This document shows positions 44,637 through 53,485 of a DNA stretch of 64,000 nt, in pieces. The position numbers were made by a program, and so were the translations under genes. Within the stretch, counting starts at the first letter, position 1. Each line of letters begins with the position of its first letter. The stretch comes from Microvirgula aerodenitrificans DSM 15089. Lineage in GTDB: Bacteria; Pseudomonadota; Gammaproteobacteria; Burkholderiales; Aquaspirillaceae. Where the stretch lies: the NCBI RefSeq assembly GCF_000620105.1, contig NZ_JHVK01000017.1:23582-87581 (forward strand), in the 5' to 3' direction. The notes beneath the pieces were generated by a model. It did no database searches. It saw only the letters and a program-made list of their open reading frames with translations, and was not told where the DNA came from.

Positions 44637-45775
44637 GAGCGCTGCGTATCTGGATCTGGCGGCTGGTGGTGATGGCGGAAAAGGAAATGCGCCAGCTTGG
44701 GCGCGACCGCATTCTGCTCGCCTTTATCGTCTACGCCTTTACCGTCGACATTTTCCTTGCCGCGTCCGGCGTCACCATGCAGTTGAGCAATGCGGCGACG
44801 GTGCTGGTCGACAGCGACCGCAGCGCGACCTCGCGCGAGCTGGCGTCGCGTTTCCAGCCGCCATACTTCCGCCAGGACGGCGTGCCGCGCCGCTCGGACG
44901 ACGCCCAGCGCGAGCTGGACAATGGCAAGGCAATGATTGCGCTCGACATTCCGCCGAACTTCGAGGCCGATCTGGCCAATGGTCGCCAGACCTCGGTGCA
45001 GATGCAGGTGGATACCACCAACTCGGTGCTCGGTTTCATGGCCGCCAGTTATGGCGCGCGCATCGTCGGTGCCTTCGGTCTGGAGCAGGCGATGGCGCGG
45101 CTCGGACTGGGCGGTGGCGGCGAGCTGCCGACCGTCAGCAACGAATTCCGGGTCTGGTTCAACCAGGACCAGAACGACAGCTGGTTCATGGGCATTGCCG
45201 AACTGCTGAATATCGTCACCGTGTTCGCCATCCTGCTGCCGGCGGCGGCGATGGTGCGCGAAAAGGAGCGCGGCACCATCGAGCAGTTGCTGGTCAGTCC
45301 GCTGTCGTCGGTGCAGATCCTGCTGCCCAAGGTGCTGGCGATGACCACAGTCATCGTCGCCGGCGCGGTACTGGCGCTGTACGGGGTGCTGGTGCCGCTG
45401 TTCGACGTGCCGATCCATGGCAGCGCGGCCCTGTTCTTTGCGCTGACCGCGCTGTACACCTTCACCACTGCCGGCCTCGGCCTGTTCGTGGCCACGGTGG
45501 CGCGCAATCTGGCCCAGGCGGCGATGCTGTCGATCCTGATCCTCGCTCCGGTGCTGTTCCTGTCCGGTACCTGGACGCCGCCGGAAGCGCTGCCGTACTG
45601 GCTGGCCGAGCTGATGAAGGTGTCGCCGCTGCACTACTTCCTCGACGCCTCGTTCGGCGTCTTGCTGAAAGGGCAGGGCGCGCAGGAACTGTGGCGCTCG
45701 ATCGCCGGCATGCTCGGCATCGGCGTGGTGGTGTTCGGCTTCGGGCTGTACCGCTTCCGCCGCCAGTTCGGGTAG
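44633..45775 (+). CDS. ABC-2 type permease (YbhR-like)
   Basis: 380 aa from the ATG at 44633, ATGA overlap with the previous gene; the frame is open further upstream but inside that gene. Same layout as its neighbour: TM1, an extracytoplasmic domain (~45-190), then a membrane bundle with AAAMVREKERGTIEQLLVSPLSSVQILLPKVLAM. YbhFSR-type pumps in Escherichia coli export cations/tetracycline-like drugs and belong to a tripartite route with HlyD and TolC proteins, as this operon encodes. Confidence 0.92.
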   Translation: MRALRIWIWRLVVMAEKEMRQLGRDRILLAFIVYAFTVDIFLAASGVTMQLSNAATVLVDSDRSATSRELASRFQPPYFRQDGVPRRSDDAQRELDNGKAMIALDIPPNFEADLANGRQTSVQMQVDTTNSVLGFMAASYGARIVGAFGLEQAMARLGLGGGGELPTVSNEFRVWFNQDQNDSWFMGIAELLNIVTVFAILLPAAAMVREKERGTIEQLLVSPLSSVQILLPKVLAMTTVIVAGAVLALYGVLVPLFDVPIHGSAALFFALTALYTFTTAGLGLFVATVARNLAQAAMLSILILAPVLFLSGTWTPPEALPYWLAELMKVSPLHYFLDASFGVLLKGQGAQELWRSIAGMLGIGVVVFGFGLYRFRRQFG

Positions 45776-45799
45776 CGGCAGGCGCTGCGTCGACATGAA

Positions 45800-45832
45800 A
45801 ATGGCGGTGGACCGGTCCGGCCCACCGCCATT
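45800..45832. terminator. Bidirectional terminator between the export operon and a convergent MCP gene
   Basis: 11-bp perfect stem (AATGGCGGTGG / CCACCGCCATT), 11-nt loop. On the minus strand TTTT follows, fitting termination of the MCP gene; on the plus strand the T run is short. Confidence 0.7.
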
Positions 45833-45849
45833 GTCCTTGCGCCCGTCTG

Positions 45850-47484
45850 CTAGATCCTGAACGCCGCCACGCTGGCATCCAGCTGGTTGGCCAGTTCGGC
45901 CATGCGCTGCGAGTGCTCGGCAACCCGGTGCACGTCGAGCATGTTGCGCTCGGCGATCTGGGCGACCGATTCCAGATGCTGCGCCACTTCCTGGCTGGCG
46001 ACCTTCTGCTGGTCGACCGACACGGCGATATGGTGACAGTCGCCCTCGTTGCGGCTGGCGACCTGCTCGCCGTCGCGCAGCACTTCCGCTACCGACTCGA
46101 CGAAACCGCGGCTGTTGGCCAGCGACTCCAGACCATGGGCAATGGTCTTTTCCAGCTCTTCGGTCTGGGTATGGATGGCGGTGGTGATGCGGTTGATCTC
46201 GTCCGCCGAACTGGCCGACTTTTCCGCCAGCTTGCGCACTTCATCGGCCACCACGGCAAAGCCGCGGCCCTGCTCACCGGCCCGCGCCGCCTCGATCGCG
46301 GCGTTCAGCGCCAGCAGATTGGTCTGGTCGGCGATATCGCGGACATCGCCGGTCATCGACGAGATCTTGCGGCTGTTGGACAGGAAGTGCTGGGCGGTTT
46401 CGGCAATCGCCTCCACCGTGCGTTCCGCCTCGTAGACCTGCTCGACCAGCGAGGCCAGCCGTTCGCTGCCGATTCGTGCCGAGCTGAGTGTTTCCGTGGC
46501 CGACGCATGCAGGCTGGTGGCGGCGGTGGCGACGGCGCCGATGCTGCCGGTCAGCTCCTCGACCGAACTGGCCGAAGTCACTGCCGCACTGGTCTGCGCC
46601 GCCGAGGCATCCAGCACCTGGCTGGCCGTGCTTGCCAGTTCCCTGGCCACTGCCTTCACCTCGCCGGCACTGTCATGCACGGTGGTGACCGAGCGCGTCA
46701 GTTGCCGGGTCATGCTGTCCAGTGCGGCCAGCAGGCGGCCGGTTTCATCGCGTCCTCCCTTTGGCACCGCCACGCTCAGATTGCCGGCCGCGACCGCATC
46801 GGCCACCCGCATCGCCTGCTGCAGCGGCACGGTAATGCTGCGGGTGATGGCCCAGGCGAGGAAGGCGCCGATCAGCACCACGGCCGACGTGGCCACGGCA
46901 CACAGGATGACCGCCTCGTTATAGGCTTTCAGGCCGCGCGCGCTGGCTTCTTCCAATTGCTGGTTTTCCAGCACCGCGAGCTGCTCCAGCGCCTCGCGCC
47001 ACGGTCTGACTGCCGGCACGACATCGTCTTTCATGATGGCTTTCCACTGATCGATGTCGTTGGCCAGCCCGGCGGCGACCAGCTTGTCGATCAGGGGCGC
47101 GGCGCGCTTTTCCTGTGCGACCACCAGGTCCACCAGTTCGCGCTGCTTGTCGCTGCTGCCGGCGCGCTGACCGATGCGGGTGACCAGGCTGGCCTGTTGT
47201 TCGCGGTAGCTGGCCAGCTGCGCCTGCAACTGGTCGGCGGCGTTCTTCTTTTCTTCCGGCGTGCGACCGAGCATCACGTCACGGTACAGCGTGCGCTGCA
47301 TCTGCAAGCGGGTATTGAGGTCGGTCAGCAGGCGACCGGCCTCCACATGGTCGTCCGCGATGGTCGAAATGCTCGATCGCAGCGCGTTCAATTCGCCGAA
47401 CAACAGGATGGACAGCAGGATGACCATCCCGCCCAGACATGAAAAGGCGACGAACAGCCGATGGCCGATGCGCAGTGCTTGCAT
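45850..47484 (-). CDS. Chemoreceptor (MCP) with long helical periplasmic domain
   Basis: 544 aa from the ATG at 47484 (GGAG 8 nt upstream). TM1 ~9-28. The ~155-residue periplasmic part is helical, with [41 protein letters not shown] and a second helix pair, resembling 4HB/HBM receptors for organic acids. TM2 ~190-212, HAMP, then an MCP domain with [36 protein letters not shown]. No CheR tether. Ligand not readable. Convergent with the YbhFSR operon. Confidence 0.92.
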   Translation of the reverse strand: MQALRIGHRLFVAFSCLGGMVILLSILLFGELNALRSSISTIADDHVEAGRLLTDLNTRLQMQRTLYRDVMLGRTPEEKKNAADQLQAQLASYREQQASLVTRIGQRAGSSDKQRELVDLVVAQEKRAAPLIDKLVAAGLANDIDQWKAIMKDDVVPAVRPWREALEQLAVLENQQLEEASARGLKAYNEAVILCAVATSAVVLIGAFLAWAITRSITVPLQQAMRVADAVAAGNLSVAVPKGGRDETGRLLAALDSMTRQLTRSVTTVHDSAGEVKAVARELASTASQVLDASAAQTSAAVTSASSVEELTGSIGAVATAATSLHASATETLSSARIGSERLASLVEQVYEAERTVEAIAETAQHFLSNSRKISSMTGDVRDIADQTNLLALNAAIEAARAGEQGRGFAVVADEVRKLAEKSASSADEINRITTAIHTQTEELEKTIAHGLESLANSRGFVESVAEVLRDGEQVASRNEGDCHHIAVSVDQQKVASQEVAQHLESVAQIAERNMLDVHRVAEHSQRMAELANQLDASVAAFRI

Positions 47485-47924
47485 TGAGGGTTCTCCGGTA
47501 AATGCCACTTAAATATTTCTATGTGGTTTGTTGTTATATATTTTTATGTTATTTGAATGACCATTCTAAACGAATGGATAAATAAATGTGTCATTTTCCT
47601 GTGCCGGGGGGAGAGTCTGGCGCAGATGGGGCGTTGCCCCGGCAAGGCGTTTGCCCAGCAGACGCGGGGCATCCGGGCCCGCCGTCGTCCTCCGGCGTGG
47701 CAATCCGGTCATAACAATGAGATCATATTCAAAATTCATTTTTATTCATAAATGAGTTGTCTGTGCCGATATAGCGGCACAGTGAGCGCCTTCCTCACGT
47801 CGCAACCGCGGACCCGTGTTTCCGGCAGGAACCCGCGTCCCGGCCGGGAGGGAGACAACGCACTGGTTTGACAAGTTGATGGAGGCCGGGTCCGGCGCTC
47901 CGCATCACGAACGAGGAAACTCCG
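47485..47924. other. 440-bp divergent intergenic region between two MCP genes
   Basis: AT-rich patches (47510-47590, 47715-47755) flank a GC-rich block. An 8-bp perfect hairpin CTGTGCCG / CGGCACAG lies at 47761-47782 in the leader of the dCache receptor. It contains GCCGATAT, close to a sigma-28 -10, but no correctly spaced -35 is present. A 64-aa open frame at 47557-47751 has no ribosome site and no homology. Confidence 0.55.
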
Positions 47925-49796
47925 ATGAAGTCTCTGCGCAGCAGAATGGTTGCGTTTGTCATTCTGATCATAACGCTGCTGTCCATCCTCTTTTGCGTGG
48001 TCGTCTACAGCAAGATGAGCAGCGCGCTGCTGTCCAGCGTGCATGGCGAGATCGACCAGGCAGCCAGCAACAAGGTCAGTTTTGTCACCGAGTGGGTCAA
48101 TTCCCGCCAGCAGGTGATGGCGGCGACGCTGGCGCGCTTCGGCCAGGGCGACCTGCATCCGGTGCTCGACCAGACGCTGGAAGCCGGCCATTTCGACGAT
48201 GCCTACGTCGGCCAGCCCGACAAGACCATGACCCAGTCCAGCAAGACGCCGCCGGTTCCCCCCGGCTACGATCCGACCGGGCGACCGTGGTATGTAGCGG
48301 CGATTGCCGCGCAGGGACCCATCGCGACCGCACCTTATATTGACGCCGCGACCAAGCGCCCGATCATTACCTTTGCCCAGGCCCGACGCGAAAACGGCAA
48401 GGTCATCGCCGTTGCCGGCGCCGACGTGACGCTGCAGCGCGTGGTGGACGAAGTCACGACCGCCAAATTGCCCGGTGACGGCTACGCCTTTCTGGTCACC
48501 GAGGACGGGCTGGTGATTGCCCACCCGCAGAAGGACTCCGGGCTGAAGAAAATCAGCGAAGTCGTGCCGGGTTATGACTTCGCCGCCGCCAGCAAGGACG
48601 GCTCGTACCAGGACATCGAACTGAACGGCGAACACTTTCTGAGCAGCCTGCGTCCGGTCGGCAAGACCGGCTGGTATCTCGGCGTGATGGTGCCGATGGC
48701 AGCCGCGACGGCCGAAGTCCATGCGACCGTCGGGCTGCTGCTCGGCCTGGTGCTCGGTGGTCTGCTGCTGGCGGCGCTGGTGGTATTCGTCGGCGTGACG
48801 CGGATGATGGCCGGGCTGGGCGTGCTGCGCGACACCATGCGCAGCGTGGCGTCCGGTCAGGGCGACCTGACGGTCAAGCTGCCGGTCAGGAGCCAGGATG
48901 AGGTCGGCCAGATCGCGACCGCGTTCAACGAGTTCATGGGAACACTGCATGACATGTTCGTGACCGTGCGCAGCCATGCCGAAGACATGGCGGCCGATGT
49001 CCAGAACCTGAATGGCGCGGCCGACCAGATCGCCAGCGATTCGCGCAACCAGACCGAGGAAATTTCGTCGACGGCAGCGACGATCGAGGAAATCACCGTC
49101 AGCATCAATCATATCGCCGACCATGCGGAAGAAACCGATGCCCTGGTGCTGCAGTCGAACCAGCGTTCGGTCGAATCGCACGAGCTGATGAACAGCGTGG
49201 CGCAGGAAATCGGCATGGTGGTGGAGACGGTCGGCAAACTGCAGGATGCGATGAGCGGGCTGGCCAGCCAGTCCGAAGAGATCCGCGGCATCGTCAACGT
49301 GATTCACAGCATTGCCGACCAGACCAATCTGCTGGCGCTGAACGCGGCGATCGAAGCGGCGCGGGCCGGCGAACAGGGCCGCGGCTTCGCCGTGGTGGCC
49401 GACGAAGTGCGCAAGCTGGCCGAGCACTCGGCCAATGCCACGGTCGAAATCTCGCGCATGATCGACAAGATGGCGGTGCAGACCCAGCAGGCGATCGACT
49501 TTGCACAGGCCACGCACAGCCGGGTCGAATCCAGCGTCGGTTCGTCGCAGGAAGCCGCCGGCAAGATCGAAGAGATCCGGCTCAGCACCGACGAAGTGGT
49601 GGCGCGGATCAAGGAAATCACCGCATCGACCAAGGAGCAGAGCACGGCGACCAGTGACATGGCGCGCAGTGCCGAGCACATCAATGTCGCCGCCCAGCAG
49701 ACCAGCACTCACGTCGAATCGGTGGTCAGGACCATTCACCAGCTGGCGGAGCGCGGTCGCGAACTGAAGTCGCTGGTCGGGCAGTTCCGCCTGTGA
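47925..49796 (+). CDS. dCache_1 chemoreceptor (MCP), predicted amino-acid sensor
   Basis: 623 aa; GAGGAAA before the ATG. TM1 ~9-28, periplasmic double-Cache (~35-270), TM2 ~275-300, HAMP, MCP domain with [36 protein letters not shown]. The distal Cache pocket carries the amino-acid-binding pattern R-x-W-Y ... Y ... [17 protein letters not shown], then TAPYID and VAGADVTL. By the known dCache amino-acid motif, the alpha-carboxylate and amino groups would be bound. The stop overlaps a GTG start of a lipoprotein gene. Confidence 0.93.
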   Translation: MKSLRSRMVAFVILIITLLSILFCVVVYSKMSSALLSSVHGEIDQAASNKVSFVTEWVNSRQQVMAATLARFGQGDLHPVLDQTLEAGHFDDAYVGQPDKTMTQSSKTPPVPPGYDPTGRPWYVAAIAAQGPIATAPYIDAATKRPIITFAQARRENGKVIAVAGADVTLQRVVDEVTTAKLPGDGYAFLVTEDGLVIAHPQKDSGLKKISEVVPGYDFAAASKDGSYQDIELNGEHFLSSLRPVGKTGWYLGVMVPMAAATAEVHATVGLLLGLVLGGLLLAALVVFVGVTRMMAGLGVLRDTMRSVASGQGDLTVKLPVRSQDEVGQIATAFNEFMGTLHDMFVTVRSHAEDMAADVQNLNGAADQIASDSRNQTEEISSTAATIEEITVSINHIADHAEETDALVLQSNQRSVESHELMNSVAQEIGMVVETVGKLQDAMSGLASQSEEIRGIVNVIHSIADQTNLLALNAAIEAARAGEQGRGFAVVADEVRKLAEHSANATVEISRMIDKMAVQTQQAIDFAQATHSRVESSVGSSQEAAGKIEEIRLSTDEVVARIKEITASTKEQSTATSDMARSAEHINVAAQQTSTHVESVVRTIHQLAERGRELKSLVGQFRL

Positions 49797-50323
49797 GCGG
49801 CCCGCGCCTTGTGGCCCTCGCCAGCCTGCTGGCGCTGGTGACGGCGTGCGCGGGCACGCCGGCGCCCCCGGGGGGAAGCCCGGGGGTGCCGGTGTCCTTC
49901 GTGCTGATCCAGCCGGAAACCGGAAAACCGGCGGCACGCACGCCATACCGGCTGACCTTTGGCGAACGCCATATCCTGTCCGCTCCGCCGGGCGTGAACC
50001 TGATTACCGACAGCGTGGCTGAAGGCACGACCGATGCGCTTGGCCGTACCGATACCCTGCAGCTGGACGCGCCCGACAACGGCGACCACGTGCTGCTGCT
50101 GCGCCATGGCGTCGGCAACTTCGGTACCTTCTTCGAGCTGAGCGACAGTGGCCGGCCCTCGCGGCCGATCGCCGGTCAGCGTTACCTGATCACCGGCTGC
50201 AAGCCGGGCGAGCAGTACGAGGGTGTGACCGATCCGGCCGGGCGCACCGTCTACTACAGCGGGGACGAGCAGTGCGACATCTCGCTGTCGGTGGCGCCGC
50301 AGGAACGCATCGCCATCGACTGA
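49793..50323 (+). CDS. Lipoprotein of unknown function translationally coupled to the dCache receptor
   Basis: 176 aa. Starts at GTG 49793, overlapping the receptor TGA as GTGA. Lipobox LLALVTAC with Cys19, then a Pro/Gly-rich linker and a beta-rich domain: [70 protein letters not shown]. This looks like a small beta-sandwich. Family not recognised. Overlapping a chemoreceptor is unusual and suggests a related or co-expressed envelope role. Confidence 0.7.
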   Translation: MSGPRLVALASLLALVTACAGTPAPPGGSPGVPVSFVLIQPETGKPAARTPYRLTFGERHILSAPPGVNLITDSVAEGTTDALGRTDTLQLDAPDNGDHVLLLRHGVGNFGTFFELSDSGRPSRPIAGQRYLITGCKPGEQYEGVTDPAGRTVYYSGDEQCDISLSVAPQERIAID

Positions 50324-50327
50324 GCGC

Positions 50328-50729
50328 TCAGTCGCGCATGGCCTCCCATACCTTTGCGCTGTCGACCACCTGGACGAATTTGACGATGCGGCCGTCACGC
50401 AGCGTATGGATATGCGCAAAGGCCGCGGTGAAGGCCCTGCCTGTCGCGCGATACGTGCCGTGGTAGAAACCGTGGGCGATGATGTGCTCGCCGGCGTCGT
50501 GGAACTGGTCGGCCCCGGCGCGATAGCCGTCCCATTCGCGGGCCAGACGTTCATGCACGTTGCGCAGGATGTCGTCGGGACCGATATAGGTGCCGGCGTA
50601 CGGGAAACCGGCGGCCTCGGTCCACTCGGCATCTGCGGCCAGCGCTGCCCGCAGGTGACGGCCGTTGTCGGCCGCGTTGCCAGAATAGGTGGCGCGTACA
50701 ATGTCGAGGTTGCTCATGCGGTCGTTCAT
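50328..50729 (-). CDS. SnoaL-like / NTF2-fold protein
   Basis: 133 aa from the ATG at 50729, overlapping the DsbA-like stop as ATGA. NAADNGRHLRAALAADAEWTEAAGFPYAGTYIGPDDILRNVHERLAREWDGYRAGADQFHDAGEHIIAHGFYHGTYRATGRAFTA is the SnoaL-like pattern (ketosteroid-isomerase fold). Such proteins act as cyclases, isomerases or dehydratases, or bind small molecules without catalysis. Co-transcribed with the oxidoreductase above. Confidence 0.78.
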   Translation of the reverse strand: MNDRMSNLDIVRATYSGNAADNGRHLRAALAADAEWTEAAGFPYAGTYIGPDDILRNVHERLAREWDGYRAGADQFHDAGEHIIAHGFYHGTYRATGRAFTAAFAHIHTLRDGRIVKFVQVVDSAKVWEAMRD

Positions 50730-51391
50730 GCCTGTTCTCCTTCGCTGTGGGACAGCGCCGTGACCAGCGCGTTGCGCCAGGCCTGCGGCTGGCCAGGATG
50801 GCGGCCGATGTCCAGCAGCGTGATCCGGCCGTCTGTCTGTTCCAGGGCAAAGGTCGGGAAGCCCTGGCCGCCGACCCGCGCCAGCCAGGCGCGGCTGTCG
50901 GCGATATGCGCCTGTGTCGCCGGGCCGGCCTGACGCCGGTATTCGGCGTCGAACGCCACGCCATCCAGACCGATGTCGATCGCCATGGCCTGCAGGACGT
51001 CGGTATCGGCAATCCGCCGTCCTTCCACGTAGTGCGCCTGCTGCAGCCGACGCAGCAGATCCAGCCCGCGGCCGGCCAGTGCCTCGGAGGCGAGGATGGC
51101 GGTGGTCGGTGGTTCGGAATCGAGTACCGCCGAGGTGTCGCAGAGCAGTCCGTCCGTGTAGGCGCTGCCGAACGGCTGGCCGGTCAGCGCCGAGATGCGC
51201 TGGTCGTGCGGGCGCACGTAATCGCGCCACTGTGGCGTGACCGCGCGCCGGCTGGCCCAGGTCAGCATGCCGCCGGCGTGGAAGACCACGCGCAGGCCGG
51301 GCACGGTGCGGGCGGCGTCAACCAGCGGCGCGGCGCCATGGCACCAGCCGCACAGCGGATCGAAAATATAGTGCAGGGTCGCGTTTTGCAT
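50726..51391 (-). CDS. DsbA-family (FrnE-like) thiol oxidoreductase
   Basis: 221 aa. The thioredoxin-fold active site C-G-W-C lies near the N-terminus (HYIFDPLCGWCHGAAPLV), and the cis-Pro is in GGQGFPTFAL. No signal peptide, so cytosolic like FrnE and HCCA isomerase-like proteins. The helical insert (~60-150) is typical of this branch. The C-x-x-C suggests disulfide or redox chemistry. Followed by the overlapping SnoaL-like gene; the MBL gene lies 29 bp upstream on the same strand. Confidence 0.87.
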   Translation of the reverse strand: MQNATLHYIFDPLCGWCHGAAPLVDAARTVPGLRVVFHAGGMLTWASRRAVTPQWRDYVRPHDQRISALTGQPFGSAYTDGLLCDTSAVLDSEPPTTAILASEALAGRGLDLLRRLQQAHYVEGRRIADTDVLQAMAIDIGLDGVAFDAEYRRQAGPATQAHIADSRAWLARVGGQGFPTFALEQTDGRITLLDIGRHPGQPQAWRNALVTALSHSEGEQA

Positions 51392-51420
51392 GAATGGGAC
51401 TCCGGTTCCGGGATAACGAG

Positions 51421-52305
51421 TTATTGCGGCCAGGCCATTTCACCCTTGAGCACTTTGGCGCTCAGGCTCAGATCCTCGACCCCTTTCAGCTGCGGGTAGT
51501 GCTTCTGCATGGCGGCGGTCAGTGCAGCGGCATCCTTTGCCTGCGGCAGTTCGCGTTCCAGCACTTTCAGATAGTCACTGGTAAATCTGACCGGGGCCAG
51601 CGTCTGCGGGCTGCCGGGCAGGAAATGACCGGGCACCACTCTGGCCGGACGCAGGGCGCCGATATCGGCCAGCGCAGTCTGCCAGCTGGCGCGTTCGGCC
51701 GGGGTCCGGGTATCGGCCGTCCATACATGCATATTGCCGGACACCAGCACGCCGCCGACCACGGCCTTCAGCGACGGAATCCAGACAAAGGTCCGCTCGG
51801 GAGCCGGTCCCTTCAGACCACGGATTTCAAGGCGCTGGCCGTCGACTTTCAGCGTGTCGCCCGGCAGGGCCTCCGGGACCACTAGCGACTTCGGCGCGTT
51901 GTCCTTCAGGATCGGACCCCAGTAGGCGAGCTTGCCATCCTTGCTGGCGCGGATTGCGGCGACCGTCTGCGGGGTGGCGACGACTTTCGCGTCCGGAAAA
52001 GCCGCATGCAGCACGTCGAGCCCGAAATAGAAGTCCGGGTCGGAATGGCTGATATAGATGGTGGTCAGCTTCTTGCCGCTGGCCTTGATGCGTTCAACCA
52101 GTGCCTCGGCGTCATTGCGCTGGAACTGGGCATCGATCAGCACCGCTTCGGTCTTGCCGGTCACCAGTTCGGACGAGACCGGGAACACGCTGCGTTCGCC
52201 GGGATTGTAGACCTCGAGTTTCAGCGGCGCGGCGGCCAGGGCAGGGGCGGTCAGGGCGGCGGTGACGGCAGCGGCGGTCAGCTGGCGCAGCGAGAGCTTG
52301 AACAT
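51421..52305 (-). CDS. Exported metallo-beta-lactamase-fold protein with altered metal motif
   Basis: 294 aa with a signal peptide (cut near ALA-AAP). MBL fold: SELVTGKTEAVLIDAQFQRNDAEALVERIKASGKKLTTIYISHSDPDFYFG and later LVSGNMHVW and VVPGHFLPG. The usual H-x-H-x-D-H reads I-S-H-S-D-P-D: one His and the Asp remain, while the first His and last His are replaced. Conserved His occur in the later motifs (GNMH, PGHF). Probably a one-metal or atypical hydrolase. First gene of a likely operon with the DsbA and SnoaL genes; divergent from a LysR gene. Confidence 0.85.
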   Translation of the reverse strand: MFKLSLRQLTAAAVTAALTAPALAAAPLKLEVYNPGERSVFPVSSELVTGKTEAVLIDAQFQRNDAEALVERIKASGKKLTTIYISHSDPDFYFGLDVLHAAFPDAKVVATPQTVAAIRASKDGKLAYWGPILKDNAPKSLVVPEALPGDTLKVDGQRLEIRGLKGPAPERTFVWIPSLKAVVGGVLVSGNMHVWTADTRTPAERASWQTALADIGALRPARVVPGHFLPGSPQTLAPVRFTSDYLKVLERELPQAKDAAALTAAMQKHYPQLKGVEDLSLSAKVLKGEMAWPQ

Positions 52306-52376
52306 GGGGCAAATCCTGTATCGGGTGGGAATGGCTGCAGGATAGGTTGCAATCGGCGCTGGAAAAACCGGCTAAA

Positions 52377-52395
52377 ATGCAATCATTTGTTGCAT
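52377..52395. promoter_or_regulatory. LysR-type operator between the MBL and LysR genes
   Basis: ATGCAA-TCATTTG-TTGCAT is a dyad with 6-bp arms and contains a T-N11-A core, 12 bp before the LysR start. A half site GGTTGCAATC lies ~30 bp to the left, nearer the MBL gene. The pair fits a LysR recognition site plus activation site. Confidence 0.65.
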
Positions 52396-52406
52396 GAAAC
52401 GGACGA

Positions 52407-53318
52407 ATGATGGACCGAATCGTCGCTGCCGAAGTCTTTGTGGCCATTGTCGAGCGCGGCAGCATGATTGCCGCCGCCGAGGCGCTGGACATGTCACGGG
52501 CCATGGTCACGCGCTATCTGGCGCAGATGGAGCACTGGGCCGGCGCCCGTCTGCTGCACCGGACCACGCGCAAGCTCGGCCTGACCGATGCCGGCAGTGA
52601 GACACTGGCACGCTGCCGGCGGATGCTGGGCATCGCCGCCGCCATGCCGGCGCCGGGCACGGCCGATACCGGTTCACCGCAGGGGTTGTTGCGGATCGCC
52701 TGCTCGCAGTCACTGGCGCAGGCGGCACTGGCGCCGGCAGTCGCCGGTTATCTGCGCCGCTATCCGCGCATGGCCATCGACCTGCAGATCGACAATCGCG
52801 CCGTCAATCTGGTCGAGGAACGCATCGATCTGGCGCTGCGCATCACCAATGCGCTGGACCCGAACCTGATCGCCCGGCAACTGGGAACTTGTGCATCGGT
52901 GCTGTGCGCGTCGCCGGCCTACCTGGCGGCCCATGGCACGCCGCGCCGGGTCGAGGACCTGGCGCTGCACGACTGCCTGACCTATTCGTACTTCGGCAAA
53001 AGCCTGTGGCAGTTCACGCGTGCTGGCGAGACGGTGTCGGTGCCGGTCAGCGGTCGCCTGAGCGCCAACGAATCGGTGGTGCTGCTGACCGCCGTGCTGG
53101 AAGGGGCGGGTGTGGCGTTGCAGCCGCGCTATTCGGCAGCACCCCTGCTCGCCAGCGGCCGGCTGGTCGCGCTGTTGCCCGACTCTCTGCCGCAGCCGAT
53201 GGGCATCCATGGCATCTATACCTCGCGCCAGTATCAGCCGGCCGGGCTGCGCGCGTTGCTGGACTATCTGGTCGACTGGTTTGCCGGCGACAGCCGCTGG
53301 CTGGAACTGACGCAGTGA
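52407..53318 (+). CDS. LysR-family regulator (CrgA/DmlR-like)
   Basis: 303 aa. HTH with AEVFVAIVERGSMIAAAEALDMSRAMVTRYLAQMEHWAGARLLHRTTRKLGLTDAG. The effector domain has NLIARQLGTCASVLCASPAYLAAHGTP. A second ATG directly follows the first. Divergent from the MBL-DsbA-SnoaL operon, which it probably controls through the dyad at 52377-52395. Effector unknown. Confidence 0.9.
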   Translation: MMDRIVAAEVFVAIVERGSMIAAAEALDMSRAMVTRYLAQMEHWAGARLLHRTTRKLGLTDAGSETLARCRRMLGIAAAMPAPGTADTGSPQGLLRIACSQSLAQAALAPAVAGYLRRYPRMAIDLQIDNRAVNLVEERIDLALRITNALDPNLIARQLGTCASVLCASPAYLAAHGTPRRVEDLALHDCLTYSYFGKSLWQFTRAGETVSVPVSGRLSANESVVLLTAVLEGAGVALQPRYSAAPLLASGRLVALLPDSLPQPMGIHGIYTSRQYQPAGLRALLDYLVDWFAGDSRWLELTQ

Positions 53319-53385
53319 GGCGGTTTGCCGCACGACGCCGGACAGGCAAGCCCCGCAACGGATAGCGGGCGCGTAAAGCGAAATA

Positions 53386-53403
53386 TCCCCGCCGTGGCGG
53401 GGA
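53386..53403 (-). terminator. Hairpin downstream of the second 4HB receptor
   Basis: TCCCCGCC / GGCGGGGA with a 2-nt loop. On the minus strand it is followed by TATTTCGCTTT, a modest T-rich tail, so it plausibly ends the receptor transcript; it also lies after the LysR stop on the plus strand. Confidence 0.5.
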
Positions 53404-53485
53404 GGGAAGCGAACGGGTTCACGCCGGCAGGCGGGTACCGACGCCACGATGACTGTCGATTGCCCGCCTTTGTCCGCCGTCAGTG

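Noticed and set aside
47557..47751. 64-aa frame in the 440-bp MCP spacer
   Set aside because: No ribosome site, no homology, and composition changes halfway.
47746..47772. Sigma-28 (flagellar) promoter upstream of the dCache receptor
   Set aside because: GCCGATAT is a good -10 match, but no TAAAGTTT-like -35 lies at 11 bp; the same bases form a hairpin.
47742..49946. 734-aa open frame on the minus strand
   Set aside because: Antisense to the dCache receptor; no recognisable domain, and long antisense frames recur opposite every MCP in this window.
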